DNA of 64,000 nt, taken from positions 1-64,000 of the forward strand of contig NZ_JAGTIS010000015.1 of the NCBI RefSeq assembly GCF_018704125.1. Direction: 5' to 3'. Both the position numbers and the translations under genes were made by a program. Position 1 is the first letter of the stretch. The number at the start of each line of letters is the position of its first letter. This document shows positions 21,649-36,012 of this stretch, in pieces. Under the pieces are notes generated by a model. The model was not told the DNA's origin, did no database searches, and saw only the letters and a program-made list of their open reading frames with translations. The DNA comes from Metapseudomonas boanensis (GTDB lineage Bacteria > Pseudomonadota > Gammaproteobacteria > Pseudomonadales > Pseudomonadaceae).

Positions 21649-22500
21649 TTATTCCGCCGCCATTACTGCAGCGATCATGCGTACCGCGTCGACCGTCTCG
21701 GCGACGTCGTGCACGCGAAGAATGCAGGCACCCTTGGCCACCGCGAGCGCGGCAAGGGCAATGCTTCCATACAGTCGTTGATCGACCTCGCGCCCCAAGG
21801 CCTGGCCGATCATGCTTTTACGCGAAACGCCAACCAACAGAGGACGCCCGAGCGAGTGCAGCTCCTCAAGGTGCTTGAACAAGCTCAGGTTGTGCGCCAG
21901 TGTCTTTGCAAAGCCGAACCCCGGATCAAGTACGATTCGCTCAGCGGGAATGCCGGCAGCCGCGCATGCTGACATACGCTCGACAAGAAAATCCCGCACC
22001 TCGCACACAACATCTTCGTAATGGGGATTTTCCTGCATATTCCCTGGCTCCCCAAGCATATGCATCAGGCAAACGGGCAATCCGGTTTCCGCTGCGGCGT
22101 CCAGCGCGCCATCGCGACGCAATGCGCGCACGTCATTGATCATACCCGCACCAAGACGAGCCCCCTCCCGCATCACAGCGGGCGTGGACGTATCCAGCGA
22201 GATCACAACATCCAGCTCTTTGGCTATTGCCTCGACAACAGGAGCGACCCGCTCCAACTCCTCGGTTGGTGATACGGACCTGGCCCCTGGACGAGTCGAC
22301 TCTCCGCCGACATCGATCAGGGTTGCGCCGGCCAGCACCATCTCCTCGACATGGCGCAACGCGGAGTCCCGCGCGCTGAAGCGACCGCCATCGGAGAATG
22401 AGTCAGGAGTGACATTGAGGATGCCCATTACCTGCGGCCGGGCCAAATCAATAACCCGGCTGCCGCAAGGCAACCGGGTCGGGTACTGCAGTGACTTCAT
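21649..22500 (-). CDS. folP: Dihydropteroate synthase
   Basis: FolP joins p-aminobenzoate to the pterin in folate synthesis and is the sulfonamide target. The 283 residues carry [36 protein letters not shown] and DPGFGFAKT, the standard pterin- and diphosphate-binding motifs. It follows ftsH by 9 bp and precedes glmM, a conserved arrangement. The sequence looks intact. Confidence 0.97.
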   Translation of the reverse strand: MKSLQYPTRLPCGSRVIDLARPQVMGILNVTPDSFSDGGRFSARDSALRHVEEMVLAGATLIDVGGESTRPGARSVSPTEELERVAPVVEAIAKELDVVISLDTSTPAVMREGARLGAGMINDVRALRRDGALDAAAETGLPVCLMHMLGEPGNMQENPHYEDVVCEVRDFLVERMSACAAAGIPAERIVLDPGFGFAKTLAHNLSLFKHLEELHSLGRPLLVGVSRKSMIGQALGREVDQRLYGSIALAALAVAKGACILRVHDVAETVDAVRMIAAVMAAE

Positions 22501-22509
22501 TTAAAGGCC

Positions 22510-24423
22510 TTAATGCTCGCCTGCCGGCCCGCCAATCGGGGTTTCGGGACGCTTGGCCTCTTCACGCGGTGCCGGCGTACCGGAAGCTCCCGATCCACCT
22601 TCCCAGTCCTTGGGTTGGCGCGCAGTACGACCCGCCATGATGTCATCGATCTGTTCGGAGTCGATGGTTTCGTACTTCATCAAGGCTTCAGCCATCGCGT
22701 CCAGCTTGTCACGGTTCTCCGCGAGCAGGCTCTTGGCGGTGGTGTAGCAGTCATCGATGATACGACGAACCTCCTGGTCAATCATCTTCGCCGTTTCACC
22801 GGACACATTGGCATGCTGCGAACCAGCACTGCGCCCCAGAAACACCTCGCCCTCCTCCTCGGCGTACATCAGTGGGCCAAGCTTTTCGGACAGCCCCCAC
22901 TTGGTCACCATATTCCGGGCAATCTGGGTTGCACGCATGATGTCGTTGGAGGCACCCGTGGTAACACCATCGAAGCCCAGGGTCATCTCCTCGGCGATTC
23001 GACCACCGAACAGCGAGCAGATCTGGCTGATCAGGGCACGCTTGGAAAGGCTGTAACGGTCCTCCTCAGGAAGGAACATGGTAACGCCAAGAGCACGGCC
23101 ACGCGGAATGATCGACACCTTGTAGACCGGATCATGCTCCGGTACCAGGCGGCCAACGATAGCGTGCCCTGCCTCGTGGTAGGCGGTGTTGAGCTTCTCT
23201 TTCTCGGACATGACCATCGATTTGCGCTCTGCGCCCATCATGATCTTGTCCTTGGCCAACTCGAACTCCTTCATCTCGACCAGGCGCTTATTGACGCGCG
23301 CCGCGAACAACGAGGCCTCGTTCACCAGGTTGGCCAAGTCGGCACCGGAGAAGCCCGGCGTACCACGTGCAATGACCCCAGGATCGACATCGTCCCCCAT
23401 CGGTACTTTGCGCATGTGCACCTTGAGGATCTGCTCACGACCACGGATATCCGGCAGCCCCACCACGACCTGACGGTCGAAGCGGCCAGGACGCAGCAGC
23501 GCGGGGTCGAGCACATCCGGACGGTTGGTCGCAGCGATGACGATGATGCCGTCATTCATCTCGAAACCATCCATTTCGACCAGCAACTGGTTGAGGGTCT
23601 GCTCACGCTCATCGTGACCGCCACCCAGGCCGGCACCGCGATGACGGCCAACCGCATCGATCTCGTCGATGAAGATGATGCAGGGAGCATGCTTCTTGGC
23701 CTGGTCGAACATGTCTCGTACGCGGGACGCACCGACCCCTACGAACATCTCGACGAAGTCGGAACCGGAAATGGTGAAGAACGGTACCTTGGCCTCGCCA
23801 GCAATGGCTTTGGCCAGCAGGGTCTTACCGGTACCGGGCGGGCCGACCATCAGCACGCCACGAGGGATGCGGCCACCCAAACGTTGGAACTTGCCCGGAT
23901 CACGCAGGAATTCGACCAGCTCACTGACCTCTTCCTTGGCCTCGTCGCAACCCGCAACATCGGCAAAGGTAGTCTTGACCTGATCTTCCGAGAGCAGTCG
24001 GGCCTTGCTCTTGCCGAAGCTCATAGGACCTCCACGACCGCCGCCGCCACCCTGCATCTGGCGCATGAAGAACATGAAGACAGCAATGATCACCAGGATC
24101 GGGAAGCTGGCCACCAGCAACTGTGTCCAGATGCTCTGCTGCTCCGGCTGCTTGCCCTCGATGACAACGTTGTTGTCAATCAGGTCCCCAATGAGGCCAC
24201 CATCCTGAATGGCGGGACGAACGGTCTTGAACGGTTCGCCGTCATTGCGCTTCCCGGTAATGACGAAGCCATCGACGGTCACCCGCTCGACCTTGCCTTC
24301 CTTCACCTGCTCGATGAATTCGGAATAGTTCAGCGTCTGCGGCTCGCTCGGGCTGGAGAAGTTGTTCATCACCGTGACAAGCACAGCGGCGATGATCAAC
24401 CATAGGATGAGATTTTTTGCCAT
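22510..24423 (-). CDS. ftsH: ATP-dependent zinc metalloprotease FtsH
   Basis: FtsH is a membrane-anchored AAA+ protease that degrades misfolded membrane proteins and regulators such as RpoH and LpxC. The 637 residues show a first membrane segment (about 4-22), a periplasmic loop, a second segment (about 100-120), Walker [13 protein letters not shown], the second region of homology with [20 protein letters not shown], and the zinc site HEAGH. ATG 24423 is chosen; a TTG three codons upstream is less likely. The gene is followed by folP and preceded by the damaged rlmE. Confidence 0.97.
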   Translation of the reverse strand: MAKNLILWLIIAAVLVTVMNNFSSPSEPQTLNYSEFIEQVKEGKVERVTVDGFVITGKRNDGEPFKTVRPAIQDGGLIGDLIDNNVVIEGKQPEQQSIWTQLLVASFPILVIIAVFMFFMRQMQGGGGGRGGPMSFGKSKARLLSEDQVKTTFADVAGCDEAKEEVSELVEFLRDPGKFQRLGGRIPRGVLMVGPPGTGKTLLAKAIAGEAKVPFFTISGSDFVEMFVGVGASRVRDMFDQAKKHAPCIIFIDEIDAVGRHRGAGLGGGHDEREQTLNQLLVEMDGFEMNDGIIVIAATNRPDVLDPALLRPGRFDRQVVVGLPDIRGREQILKVHMRKVPMGDDVDPGVIARGTPGFSGADLANLVNEASLFAARVNKRLVEMKEFELAKDKIMMGAERKSMVMSEKEKLNTAYHEAGHAIVGRLVPEHDPVYKVSIIPRGRALGVTMFLPEEDRYSLSKRALISQICSLFGGRIAEEMTLGFDGVTTGASNDIMRATQIARNMVTKWGLSEKLGPLMYAEEEGEVFLGRSAGSQHANVSGETAKMIDQEVRRIIDDCYTTAKSLLAENRDKLDAMAEALMKYETIDSEQIDDIMAGRTARQPKDWEGGSGASGTPAPREEAKRPETPIGGPAGEH

Positions 24424-24620
24424 ATCGTTCAATTAGCTACCCTCTGGAGCGAGTACCGTCCTGGCACGAACCCCGCATGACGGCTGGTGAATAACCGGCC
24501 TAACTTACTACACAACCCCTGCCCCTGGCAGGCGCCGTCTGTAACCCTTTATGAGGCCTCTGGCCTCCCGGTAGCGACGAATCCTGGCGTAGGACCGACG
24601 AACCAAGCATCCGCTGCAGT

Positions 24621-25245
24621 CTATTCCCCGCGAAAGCCTCGCGCGAGCATGTATTGCTCCTAGGAGCGATCACGCGACGAAAGCGGCTTGCACATCTGCA
24701 CCTTGTCGAACATTTCACACACTTGCTTGTGGTAGACGTCGAAGCCTTCGCCTTGGAATATCTTGATCAGAAAATCCCCCACCCGCCCGTGGCGCACGCC
24801 CCGCGAGATCCAGAGCCAGTTCACACAAGTACATGGATCGAGACTGATCGGCAGCCCTCACCCCACTCATATTGGGGGCCATATCAGAAATCACAAGGTC
24901 TACCGGGTGTTCGCCGATGGACTCGAGAATCTGCGCGAACACGGCATCGTCGACGAAGTCGCCCTGAATGAAGGTCACGTCAGGGATGCTGCCCATCTCC
25001 AGGATGTCGGAAGCGATCAATCGACCACGGTCACCGAACACCCGGCTGGCGACCTGAGACCACCCTCCCGGCGCGGCACTGAGGTCGACCACAGCCAAGC
25101 CAGACCGAAGGATGCGGTCCCTCTCCTGAAGCTCGAGCAACTTGTAACTTGCACGCGAACGATAACCGTCCTTTTGCCCCATCTTGACGTAAGAGTCATC
25201 GAAATGTTCTTTCAGCCAACGTTGGCTAGTCTTGGAACGGACCAC
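24621..25245 (-). pseudogene. rlmE: Damaged 23S rRNA Um2552 methyltransferase gene
   Basis: RlmE (RrmJ/FtsJ) methylates U2552 in the ribosome's A loop. From GTG 25245 the frame reads [16 protein letters not shown] and stays recognisable to [13 protein letters not shown]. An extra G in a GGGGG run at about 24776-24781 then shifts the frame and ends the product at 24715, after 176 residues. The correct frame ([13 protein letters not shown], then SSRDRS and EQYMLARGFRGE) continues to 24621 but also holds an in-frame TAG at 24660-24662. Several family residues are changed: DLGAAPGG reads DLSAAPGG, and two C-terminal positions that are Arg in my memory of the P. aeruginosa protein read Cys. Together this looks like gene decay; sequencing error could explain the frameshift but not easily all changes. 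Confidence 0.75.
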
Positions 25246-25321
25246 GGGATACCTCGTGTTCGGCTGTGCGCCCCGGAGGCACTCGGGTAAACTAGCAGCC
25301 TTTTTTCGCAGGGGTCTGATT

Positions 25322-25636
25322 ATGGCGCTCTCACCAGAGCACAAGAAGCAATACAAATCTATCGGCCATCACCTGAAACCGGTATTGACGGTGGCCGAGA
25401 ATGGTTTGACCGAAGGCGTGCTCGCCGAGCTCGAACGCGCACTGAACGATCACGAATTGATCAAGGTGCAGTTCCGCATCACCGAGCGCGATGATCGTCG
25501 GGCGCTGATCGAGGAACTTTGCTCGGCCGGCAACTGCGAGCTGGTGCAGATCATCGGCAAGATGGCCGTCGTCTACCGCAGGAACCCCAAGCCTAACCGC
25601 AACCTGTCCAACATCAGCCGTTTCAGCGGTCTTTAA
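25322..25636 (+). CDS. yhbY: Ribosome assembly RNA-binding protein YhbY
   Basis: YhbY is a small CRM-domain protein that associates with the 50S precursor. The 104 residues contain the family features [41 protein letters not shown] and the GxxG-like [13 protein letters not shown]. It is divergent from rlmE, the usual arrangement, sharing a short promoter region. ATG 25322 is chosen because longer in-frame starts run back into rlmE without conservation. Confidence 0.92.
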   Translation: MALSPEHKKQYKSIGHHLKPVLTVAENGLTEGVLAELERALNDHELIKVQFRITERDDRRALIEELCSAGNCELVQIIGKMAVVYRRNPKPNRNLSNISRFSGL

Positions 25637-25657
25637 GGCCGTAATGAGGGCGCGCGC

Positions 25658-26056
25658 TCAGCGCGCCCGGCCACTTGCAGCCCTCGAAGGGGCCGCCTGC
25701 ACAACCAATATCAATCCACACAAAGCCAACAGCAGATAGCTGAAGTTCAACCAGAACAGCGCGGTCGGCGCCCATAAGCGCGTCAGCAGGAAAACCGCGG
25801 AAAGCGCGATTGCCACCAAGAGCAGCTGGCCGCGCAGGTCCCGCCAGAGGCTCGTAGCCCCCACCGCCTGAATCAGCAGCAATGCCTGAACCAGCGTGCA
25901 GAATCCTGCAAAAGCAACCAACAACGGACGCAAACTCCCCGCCACCATCTCAACGAGGAGCGGCGCCAGACCAATCCGGTCCAGCGCCGGCAATACAACG
26001 AAGTGCAGCAACCACAGGCCACCGACCCAGAATGCCTGGGCCAGCTGCCATGCCAT
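25658..26056 (-). CDS. DUF4149-type membrane protein
   Basis: About 132 residues with four predicted membrane helices: AFWVGGLWLLHFVVLPAL, LLVAFAGFCTLVQALLLIQAV, QLLLVAIALSAVFLLTRLW and FSYLLLALCGLILVVQ. The WQLAQAFWVGG start resembles the DUF4149 family, a conserved gene next to greA in Pseudomonas. Function unknown. ATG 26056 is chosen; an in-frame start at 26107 would overlap greA. It probably shares the carAB-greA transcript. Confidence 0.75.
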   Translation of the reverse strand: MAWQLAQAFWVGGLWLLHFVVLPALDRIGLAPLLVEMVAGSLRPLLVAFAGFCTLVQALLLIQAVGATSLWRDLRGQLLLVAIALSAVFLLTRLWAPTALFWLNFSYLLLALCGLILVVQAAPSRAASGRAR

Positions 26057-26084
26057 CACGCCCGCCCTGCTGAGCAGTCTCCGA

Positions 26085-26557
26085 TCAGACGTGGCGGACT
26101 TCGACAATCTCGTACTCGACGATACCGCTAGGAGTTTTGACGGTCACCACGTCGCCCTCCTCCTTGCCCACGAGGGCCCGAGCGATTGGCGAACTGACCG
26201 ACAACTTGCCTTGCTTGATATCCGCCTCGTCGTCACCAACGATCTGGTAGGTCACGGCTTCGTCGGTATCGACGTTGGCGATATCCACGGTCACTCCGAA
26301 GATCACCTTGCCAGTGCGCGGCAAGGAAGCGACGTCAATCACCTGGGCATTCTGCAAACGCCCTTCGATATCACGGATACGTGCCTCGACCATGCCCTGC
26401 TGCTCACGGGCGGCATGGTACTCAGCGTTTTCCTTCAGGTCGCCCAACTCACGCGCCTCGGCGATTGCCTGGGTGATCTGCGGACGCAACACGGTCTTCA
26501 GGTGCTTCAACTCTTCTTCCAGGGCGCGAGCGCCCTGGACGGTCATCGGGAACTTGG

Positions 26558-26561
<4 letters not shown>
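26085..26561 (-). CDS. greA: Transcription elongation factor GreA
   Basis: GreA enters the secondary channel of RNA polymerase and stimulates cleavage of backtracked transcripts. The 158 residues begin with the coiled-coil domain ([23 protein letters not shown]), whose tip holds the acidic motif [16 protein letters not shown], followed by the FKBP-like C-terminal half ending [13 protein letters not shown]. The start codon overlaps the carB stop by 4 bases, so it is translationally coupled to carB. Confidence 0.97.
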
Positions 26562-29779
<3,218 letters not shown>

Positions 29780-29818
29780 GTTTGTTACTCGAATCCTTTG
29801 GTCAGTCGGCAGGCTTGC

Positions 29819-30955
29819 TTAGCGGCGCTTGGCCATGGCTTCGATGAAGCGATCGAACAGCGGAGCCACGTCGTGCGGACCGGGGCTGGCTTCTGGGTGA
29901 CCCTGGAAGCTGAAGGCCTCCTTGTCGGTGCGCTCGATACCCTGCAGGGTGCCGTCGAACAACGACTTGTGGGTGGCGCGCAGATTGCCCGGCAGAGTGG
30001 ACTCTTCCACAGCGAAACCGTGGTTCTGGCTGGTGATCATCACCACACCGGAATCGAGGTCCTGCACCGGGTGGTTGGCACCGTGGTGGCCGTGCCCCAT
30101 TTTCAGGGTCTTTGCGCCGGAGGCCAGGGCCAGCAGCTGGTGGCCGAGGCAGATGCCGAATACCGGGATGTCGGTCTCGAGGAACTCGCGGATAGCCTGG
30201 ATGGCATAGTCGCAAGGCTCGGGGTCGCCAGGGCCATTGGAGAGGAAGATGCCGTCCGGGTTCAGTGCCAGCACTTCGCTGGCCGGAGTCTGGGCCGGCA
30301 CCACGGTCAAGCGGCAACCACGGGCGACCAGCATGCGCAGGATGTTCAGCTTCACGCCGAAGTCATAGGCCACGACATGGTAAGGCAGGTCGCTTGCAGC
30401 GATCTCCGGGTGGCTGTCGGTCGCAAGGTTCCAAACGCTGGAGCGCCACTCATAGCGCTCTTCACAGGAGACCACCTTGGCCAAGTCCATGCCTTTGAGG
30501 CCCGGGAAGCTGCGAGCCAGCTCCAGTGCTTTCTCCTCGGTGGCGTCCGCGCCCGCAAGGATGCAACCGTTCTGCGAGCCCTTTTCACGCAGGATGCGGG
30601 TAAGGCGACGGGTGTCGATGCCGGCGATGGCGACCGTATTGTTGGCTTTCAGGTAATCCGGCAGCGACTGCTTGTCTCGCCAACTGCTGGCCAGCAGTGG
30701 CAGATCACGAATGATCAGGCCCGCAGCCCACACACGGTTGGACTCGGCATCCTCCGGGGTAGTCCCGGTGTTGCCGATATGTGGGTAAGTCAGGGTAACG
30801 ATTTGCTGGGCATAGGAAGGATCGGTAAGGATTTCCTGATAGCCGGTCATGGCAGTGTTGAACACTACCTCGCCGATGGTATGGCCATCGGCCCCAATGG
30901 CTTCGCCGCGAAAAATGCTGCCGTCGGCAAGCGCGAGTATGGCTGGCTTAGTCAA
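29819..30955 (-). CDS. carA: Carbamoyl-phosphate synthase small (glutaminase) subunit
   Basis: CarA hydrolyses glutamine and channels ammonia to CarB. The 378 residues start [20 protein letters not shown] and contain the class I amidotransferase site [16 protein letters not shown] with the nucleophilic Cys, and [11 protein letters not shown] with the catalytic His and Glu. The TTG at 30955 is the chosen start: it gives the conserved N-terminus and stands behind a good gggaggt ribosome site. An ATG far upstream would read through the leader hairpin in another frame. Confidence 0.95.
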   Translation of the reverse strand: MTKPAILALADGSIFRGEAIGADGHTIGEVVFNTAMTGYQEILTDPSYAQQIVTLTYPHIGNTGTTPEDAESNRVWAAGLIIRDLPLLASSWRDKQSLPDYLKANNTVAIAGIDTRRLTRILREKGSQNGCILAGADATEEKALELARSFPGLKGMDLAKVVSCEERYEWRSSVWNLATDSHPEIAASDLPYHVVAYDFGVKLNILRMLVARGCRLTVVPAQTPASEVLALNPDGIFLSNGPGDPEPCDYAIQAIREFLETDIPVFGICLGHQLLALASGAKTLKMGHGHHGANHPVQDLDSGVVMITSQNHGFAVEESTLPGNLRATHKSLFDGTLQGIERTDKEAFSFQGHPEASPGPHDVAPLFDRFIEAMAKRR

Positions 30956-30971
30956 GAAGACCTCCCGTAGA

Positions 30972-31049
30972 TCAAGGCTGAAGCAAACGCAGGTTGTAAA
31001 AAAGCGGGATGACGTTGATACCGTCACCCCGCTTTTTTATCTGAGCCAT
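30972..31049 (-). CDS. carA leader peptide (25 residues)
   Basis: A short ORF ahead of carA starting ATG GCT CAG ATA and ending CTT CAG CCT TGA. Its product has [10 protein letters not shown] at one end and [10 protein letters not shown] at the other. The whole terminator hairpin at 30998-31038 lies inside it, including a codon run CTT TTT TAC made by the U tract. This layout is what a translation-coupled attenuator would need. From memory, a carA leader polypeptide has been described in Pseudomonas; I have not been able to verify that this is the same one. Confidence 0.65.
   Translation of the reverse strand: MAQIKKRGDGINVIPLFYNLRLLQP
30998..31038 (-). promoter_or_regulatory. Attenuator hairpin in the carA leader
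   Basis: On the minus strand aaaaaagcggggtgacg pairs with cgtcatcccgctttttt over 17 positions with one G-U pair and a 7-base loop. The six T at the end make it a complete intrinsic terminator lying about 43 bases before the carA start codon, inside the leader ORF. Its position before carA and not after a gene argues for regulation and not simple termination. Confidence 0.8.
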
Positions 31050-31139
31050 TCTGCGTAACTTTTAGTGGACACACTAAAGCTGCAGTTTACAGGAATGCGT
31101 CATTTTGGTCCACCCGAATGACACCCCCAATTCAGCGAC

Positions 31140-32021
<882 letters not shown>

Positions 32022-33149
32022 TTAGAGATCGCCGAAAAAGCGCTTCATGCCTTCGAACCAGTTACTGGCCCTGGGCGAGTGGGAACCATCGCTCTGGAGC
32101 GTCTTGCGAAACTCGTCGAGCAGCTCACGCTGACGCTTGTCGAGGTTCACTGGCGTCTCGACCACAACGCGGCACATCAGGTCGCCAGCGCCACCACCAC
32201 GCACCGGCGCCACGCCCTTGCCACGCAGACGGAACAGCTTGCCGGTCTGGGTCGCCTCAGGAATCTTCAGTTTCACTCGGCCATCCAGGGTCGGCACTTC
32301 AAGCTCACCCCCCAGCGCCGCATCAGCGAAGCTGATCGGAACCTCGCAGTAAAGATGCTTGCCGTCGCGCTGGAAAATCGGGTGCTCACGCACATTGACC
32401 ACTACGTAGAGGTCACCCGCCGGGCCGCCGTGGGCGCCCGCCTCGCCTTCGCCCGAAAGCCGAATGCGATCGCCTGTGTCAACGCCGGACGGAACCTTTA
32501 CCGACAGCGTCTTGTGCTCCTCGACGCGCCCCTGACCATGGCAGCTGCCGCATGGGTCAGCGATCATCTTGCCGCTGCCATGGCAACGCGGGCAGGTCTG
32601 CTGCACAGAGAAGAAGCCCTGCTGCATACGCACCTGCCCGATACCACCGCAAGTGGTACAGGTCACTGGACTGGTGCCCTTCTTCGCCCCTGAACCTTCG
32701 CAAGTCTTGCAGTTGACCAAGGTCGGTACGCGAATGGTTACGGTCGTGCCGCGTACCGCCTCTTCCAGATCCAGCTCCAGCGTGTAGCGAAGGTCGCTGC
32801 CACGCTGCGGACCGCCGCGCTGGCCACCGCGCTGACCACCAAAGAAGTCGCTGAACACATCACCGAAGATATCGGAGAAGCTCGCACCACCGAATCCAGC
32901 ACCCGCGCCAGCCCCCATCTGCGGATCGACGCCCGCATGGCCATACTGGTCGTACGCTGCACGCTTGCTGGCGTCGGACAGCACTTCGTAGGCCTCGTTG
33001 GCCTCCTTGAATTTCTCTTCGGCGGCCTTGTCATCCGGGTTACGGTCCGGGTGATGCTTCATTGCCAGGCGCCGATACGCCTTCTTCAGCTCGGCCTCGC
33101 TCGCACCGCGCTCTACACCGAGGATTTCGTAAAAGTCACGTTTAGCCAT
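32022..33149 (-). CDS. dnaJ: Chaperone protein DnaJ
   Basis: DnaJ is the Hsp40 that loads substrates onto DnaK and stimulates its ATPase. The 375 residues contain the J domain with [10 protein letters not shown], a Gly/Phe-rich linker ([17 protein letters not shown]), four zinc-binding CxxCxGxG repeats ([32 protein letters not shown]), and the C-terminal peptide-binding domain. It follows dnaK in the same direction with 124 bp between. Confidence 0.98.
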   Translation of the reverse strand: MAKRDFYEILGVERGASEAELKKAYRRLAMKHHPDRNPDDKAAEEKFKEANEAYEVLSDASKRAAYDQYGHAGVDPQMGAGAGAGFGGASFSDIFGDVFSDFFGGQRGGQRGGPQRGSDLRYTLELDLEEAVRGTTVTIRVPTLVNCKTCEGSGAKKGTSPVTCTTCGGIGQVRMQQGFFSVQQTCPRCHGSGKMIADPCGSCHGQGRVEEHKTLSVKVPSGVDTGDRIRLSGEGEAGAHGGPAGDLYVVVNVREHPIFQRDGKHLYCEVPISFADAALGGELEVPTLDGRVKLKIPEATQTGKLFRLRGKGVAPVRGGGAGDLMCRVVVETPVNLDKRQRELLDEFRKTLQSDGSHSPRASNWFEGMKRFFGDL

Positions 33150-33192
33150 AGGTTTCCTGCACTCTAAATTTCGCCCCCTCCAGACACGTCAA

Positions 33193-33212
33193 CGCGGGAG
33201 CAAGCTCCCGCG
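33193..33212. repeat. REP-like palindrome between dnaK and dnaJ
   Basis: cgcgggagcaagctcccgcg is a near-perfect 20-bp palindrome with a gcaagc centre, the shape of a common Pseudomonas extragenic palindrome related to the one after pgi. Confidence 0.7.
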
Positions 33213-33225
33213 TGGCGGTTCAGGC

Positions 33226-33248
33226 GTGCGGGGCGATCAACCCCGCAC
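33226..33248. other. Hairpin after dnaK
   Basis: gtgcgggg and ccccgcac form an 8-bp stem around cgatcaa, 25 bp after the dnaK stop on the minus strand. There is no U tract. It may lower dnaJ expression relative to dnaK or protect dnaK mRNA. Confidence 0.55.
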
Positions 33249-33273
33249 ACTGGTGCGGAAGCAAGCGTGACAC

Positions 33274-35187
33274 TTACTTGTTTTCCTTGACCTCTTCGAA
33301 CTCGGCGTCGACCGCATCGTCACCCGCCTTTTCGCTGGCACCCGGAGCCTGCTCGCCCGGCTGCTGGCCCTGCTCGGCATACATCTTCTGCGCCAGCGGG
33401 GTAGAAGCCTGGGACAACGCGTTCATCTTGGCCTCGATCTCAGCCTTGTCGTCACCCTTCACGGCCACTTCCAGTTCGCCCACCGCTTTCTCAATGGCCG
33501 CTTTCTCGTCGGCAGTGGCCTTGTCGCCAGCCTCGGAAACCATCTTGCGGGTCGCATGAACCAGCGCATCGCCCTGGTTGCGCGCAGCAGCCAGCTCTTC
33601 GAACTTGCGATCTTCCTCGGCGTTGGCCTCGGCATCGCGCACCATTTGCTGGATCTCTTCCTCGGACAGGCCTGAGTTAGCCTTGATCACGATGGACTGC
33701 TGCTTGCCAGTGGCCTTGTCCTTGGCGGACACGTGCAAAATGCCGTTGGCGTCGATATCGAAGGTCACTTCGATCTGCGGCACGCCACGCGGAGCCGGCG
33801 GAATCTCGGCCAGGTCGAACTTGCCCAGGGACTTGTTCTGCGCGGCTTGCTTGCGCTCGCCCTGCAGCACATGAATGGTCACCGCAGACTGGTTGTCGTC
33901 AGCGGTCGAGAACACCTGGGACTTCTTGGTCGGGATGGTGGTGTTCTTTTCGATCAGCGCAGTCATCACGCCACCCAGAGTTTCGATACCCAGGGTCAGC
34001 GGGGACACATCGAGCAGCAGCACGTCTTTCACGTCACCGGCCAGTACGGCACCCTGAATGGCAGCGCCGATGGCGACAGCTTCGTCCGGGTTCACATCCT
34101 TGCGCGGCTCTTTTCCGAAGAAGTCGGCGACCTGCTTCTGCACCAGCGGCATACGAGTCTGACCACCAACCAGGATCACTTCCTGGATGTCGGACACGTC
34201 CAGGCCGGCATCTTTCAGCGCAATGCGGCACGGCTCGATAGTGCGCGCGACCAGATCCTCCACCAGCGCTTCCAGCTTGGCACGAGAAATCTTGACGTTC
34301 AGGTGCTTCGGACCGGTCTGGTCTGCAGTGATATACGGCAGGTTGACGTCGGTCTGTTGGGCGGAGGACAGCTCGATCTTGGCCTTCTCGGCAGCCTCTT
34401 TCAGGCGCTGCATGGCCAGCGGGTCGCCCTTGAGATCCATGCCGGATTCTTTCTTGAATTCGTCGACGAGGTAGTCGATCAGACGAATATCGAAGTCCTC
34501 ACCACCCAGGAAGGTGTCACCGTTGGTGGCCAGCACTTCGAACTGGTGCTCGCCGTCGACTTCGGCGATCTCGATCACCGACACATCAAAGGTACCGCCA
34601 CCCAGGTCATAGACGATCACGGTATGGTCGCCCTTGGCCTTGTCCATGCCATAGGCCAGTGCGGCCGCAGTCGGCTCGTTGATGATGCGCTTGACGTCCA
34701 GACCGGCAATGCGGCCTGCGTCCTTGGTAGCCTGGCGCTGGCTGTCGTTGAAGTATGCCGGAACGGTGATCACCGCTTCAGTCACCGGCTCGCCGAGGTA
34801 GTCTTCGGCGGTTTTCTTCATCTTCTTCAGCACTTCCGCGGAGATTTGCGGCGGCGCCATCTTCTGGCCCTTCACCTCGACCCAGGCGTCACCGTTGTCG
34901 GCCTTGGCGATCTTGTAAGGGACCATTTTGATGTCTTTCTGCACGACGTCTTCTTCGAAGCGACGACCGATCAGGCGCTTCACTGCGTACAGAGTATTGT
35001 GCGGGTTGGTCACAGCCTGGCGCTTGGCGGACTGGCCCACCAGGGTCTCACCATCGTTGGTGTAGGCGATGATGGATGGCGTGGTGCGCGCGCCCTCGGC
35101 GTTCTCGATGACCTTGACGCTACCGTTTTCCAGGATGGCCACACAGGAGTTGGTGGTCCCCAGGTCGATACCGATAATTTTGCCCAT
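33274..35187 (-). CDS. dnaK: Chaperone protein DnaK (Hsp70)
   Basis: DnaK is the ATP-driven Hsp70. The 637 residues begin [19 protein letters not shown], with the ATPase motifs [14 protein letters not shown] and [11 protein letters not shown], the linker [19 protein letters not shown], the substrate-binding domain, and an acidic tail ending [15 protein letters not shown] 35187 gives the universal N-terminus. A sigma-32-type promoter lies just upstream, overlapping the end of grpE. Confidence 0.98.
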   Translation of the reverse strand: MGKIIGIDLGTTNSCVAILENGSVKVIENAEGARTTPSIIAYTNDGETLVGQSAKRQAVTNPHNTLYAVKRLIGRRFEEDVVQKDIKMVPYKIAKADNGDAWVEVKGQKMAPPQISAEVLKKMKKTAEDYLGEPVTEAVITVPAYFNDSQRQATKDAGRIAGLDVKRIINEPTAAALAYGMDKAKGDHTVIVYDLGGGTFDVSVIEIAEVDGEHQFEVLATNGDTFLGGEDFDIRLIDYLVDEFKKESGMDLKGDPLAMQRLKEAAEKAKIELSSAQQTDVNLPYITADQTGPKHLNVKISRAKLEALVEDLVARTIEPCRIALKDAGLDVSDIQEVILVGGQTRMPLVQKQVADFFGKEPRKDVNPDEAVAIGAAIQGAVLAGDVKDVLLLDVSPLTLGIETLGGVMTALIEKNTTIPTKKSQVFSTADDNQSAVTIHVLQGERKQAAQNKSLGKFDLAEIPPAPRGVPQIEVTFDIDANGILHVSAKDKATGKQQSIVIKANSGLSEEEIQQMVRDAEANAEEDRKFEELAAARNQGDALVHATRKMVSEAGDKATADEKAAIEKAVGELEVAVKGDDKAEIEAKMNALSQASTPLAQKMYAEQGQQPGEQAPGASEKAGDDAVDAEFEEVKENK

Positions 35188-35263
35188 ATTCTCTCTCCCG
35201 AAACTTTTGAATTCGTCGCGGCCTACCAAACCAGCCGCGCCAGCAAATAAACGCTTGATCTAA

Positions 35264-35292
35264 CAGATGGGGCCCCGAGCCAGGATTTCAAG
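35264..35292 (-). promoter_or_regulatory. Sigma-32 (RpoH) promoter of dnaK
   Basis: On the minus strand CTTGAA (35287-35292) and CCCCATCT (35265-35272) are separated by 14 bases, matching the heat-shock consensus CTTGAA N11-15 CCCCATNT. It lies about 75 bp upstream of the dnaK ATG and overlaps the grpE stop codon. Confidence 0.8.
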
Positions 35293-35857
35293 CCTTCTCA
35301 TCGATCGAGGGCGGGGTTTGCGTGGGCGCCTTGCTCACCACCACCATGGCGGGGCGCAGCAGGCGACCGTGGAGCAAATACCCCTTCTGGAACACCTTGA
35401 GCACGCTGCCCGGCTCGGCATGAGTGCTCTCTTCCATCGCCATGGCCTGGTGGTGCTCCGGATTGAACGGGGCGCCATGGGGGTCGACCGGCTCCAACTG
35501 GTAACGCTTGAGGGTGTCGTGGAACAGCTTGAGCGTCAGCTCCATACCTTCACGCACCGGCCTGATCGACTCGTCATCAGCACTGGTCAGCTCCAAGCCG
35601 CGCTCCAGGCTGTCGACTACAGGCAGCAGGTCGTTGGCGAACTTTTCGAGGGCGAACTTGTGCGCCTTTTCCACGTCCTGCTCGGCACGGCGACGAATGT
35701 TTTGCAACTCAGCGGCGACACGCAGCGACTGATCCTGGGCTGCGGCCAGTTGCTCTTCCAGCACCTGCACGCGAGCAGCCAGATCGTCGCCCGACGCGGC
35801 CTCGGCAGTGGGATTCGCTTCCGGGGTCTGGGTATCCAGGGTCTGTTCGTCGGCCAT
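35288..35857 (-). CDS. grpE: Nucleotide exchange factor GrpE
   Basis: GrpE releases ADP from DnaK. The 189 residues have an acidic N-terminus ([16 protein letters not shown]), a long coiled coil ([32 protein letters not shown]), and the C-terminal beta domain with [18 protein letters not shown] and [25 protein letters not shown] 35857 follows a strong gaggagga ribosome site. Driven by the sigma-32-type promoter upstream, it precedes dnaK and dnaJ. Confidence 0.97.
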   Translation of the reverse strand: MADEQTLDTQTPEANPTAEAASGDDLAARVQVLEEQLAAAQDQSLRVAAELQNIRRRAEQDVEKAHKFALEKFANDLLPVVDSLERGLELTSADDESIRPVREGMELTLKLFHDTLKRYQLEPVDPHGAPFNPEHHQAMAMEESTHAEPGSVLKVFQKGYLLHGRLLRPAMVVVSKAPTQTPPSIDEKA

Positions 35858-35910
35858 GTGTTCCTCCTCATAAAAGACGGCTGCGGGAATAACCCGCCGT
35901 TCTGCCGGCC

Positions 35911-35941
35911 TATATGGGGTCGCAATTTGTCGGTTCAAGGG
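35911..35941 (-). promoter_or_regulatory. Sigma-32 (RpoH) promoter of grpE
   Basis: On the minus strand CCCTTGAA (35934-35941) and CCCCATATA (35911-35919) are 14 bases apart, a near-perfect heat-shock promoter about 55 bp upstream of the grpE ATG. Confidence 0.88.
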
Positions 35942-35972
35942 CCAGGGGTAATTGTCAGCCAGAAAACAAACA

Positions 35973-35988
35973 CTGTATAAATAGACAG
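35973..35988 (+). promoter_or_regulatory. LexA (SOS) box upstream of recN
   Basis: ctgtataaatagacag fits the LexA consensus CTG-N10-CAG with the expected AT-rich centre. It lies 24 bp before the recN ATG, where bound LexA would block transcription. recN is an SOS gene in most gamma-proteobacteria. Confidence 0.85.
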
Positions 35989-36012
35989 CCATCACAGCGC
36001 GGGAGTCGCACC

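Noticed and set aside
23322-23555. Short frames inside ftsH and other core genes with Met starts
   Set aside because: They are out of frame with the conserved protein and show no independent coding signal.
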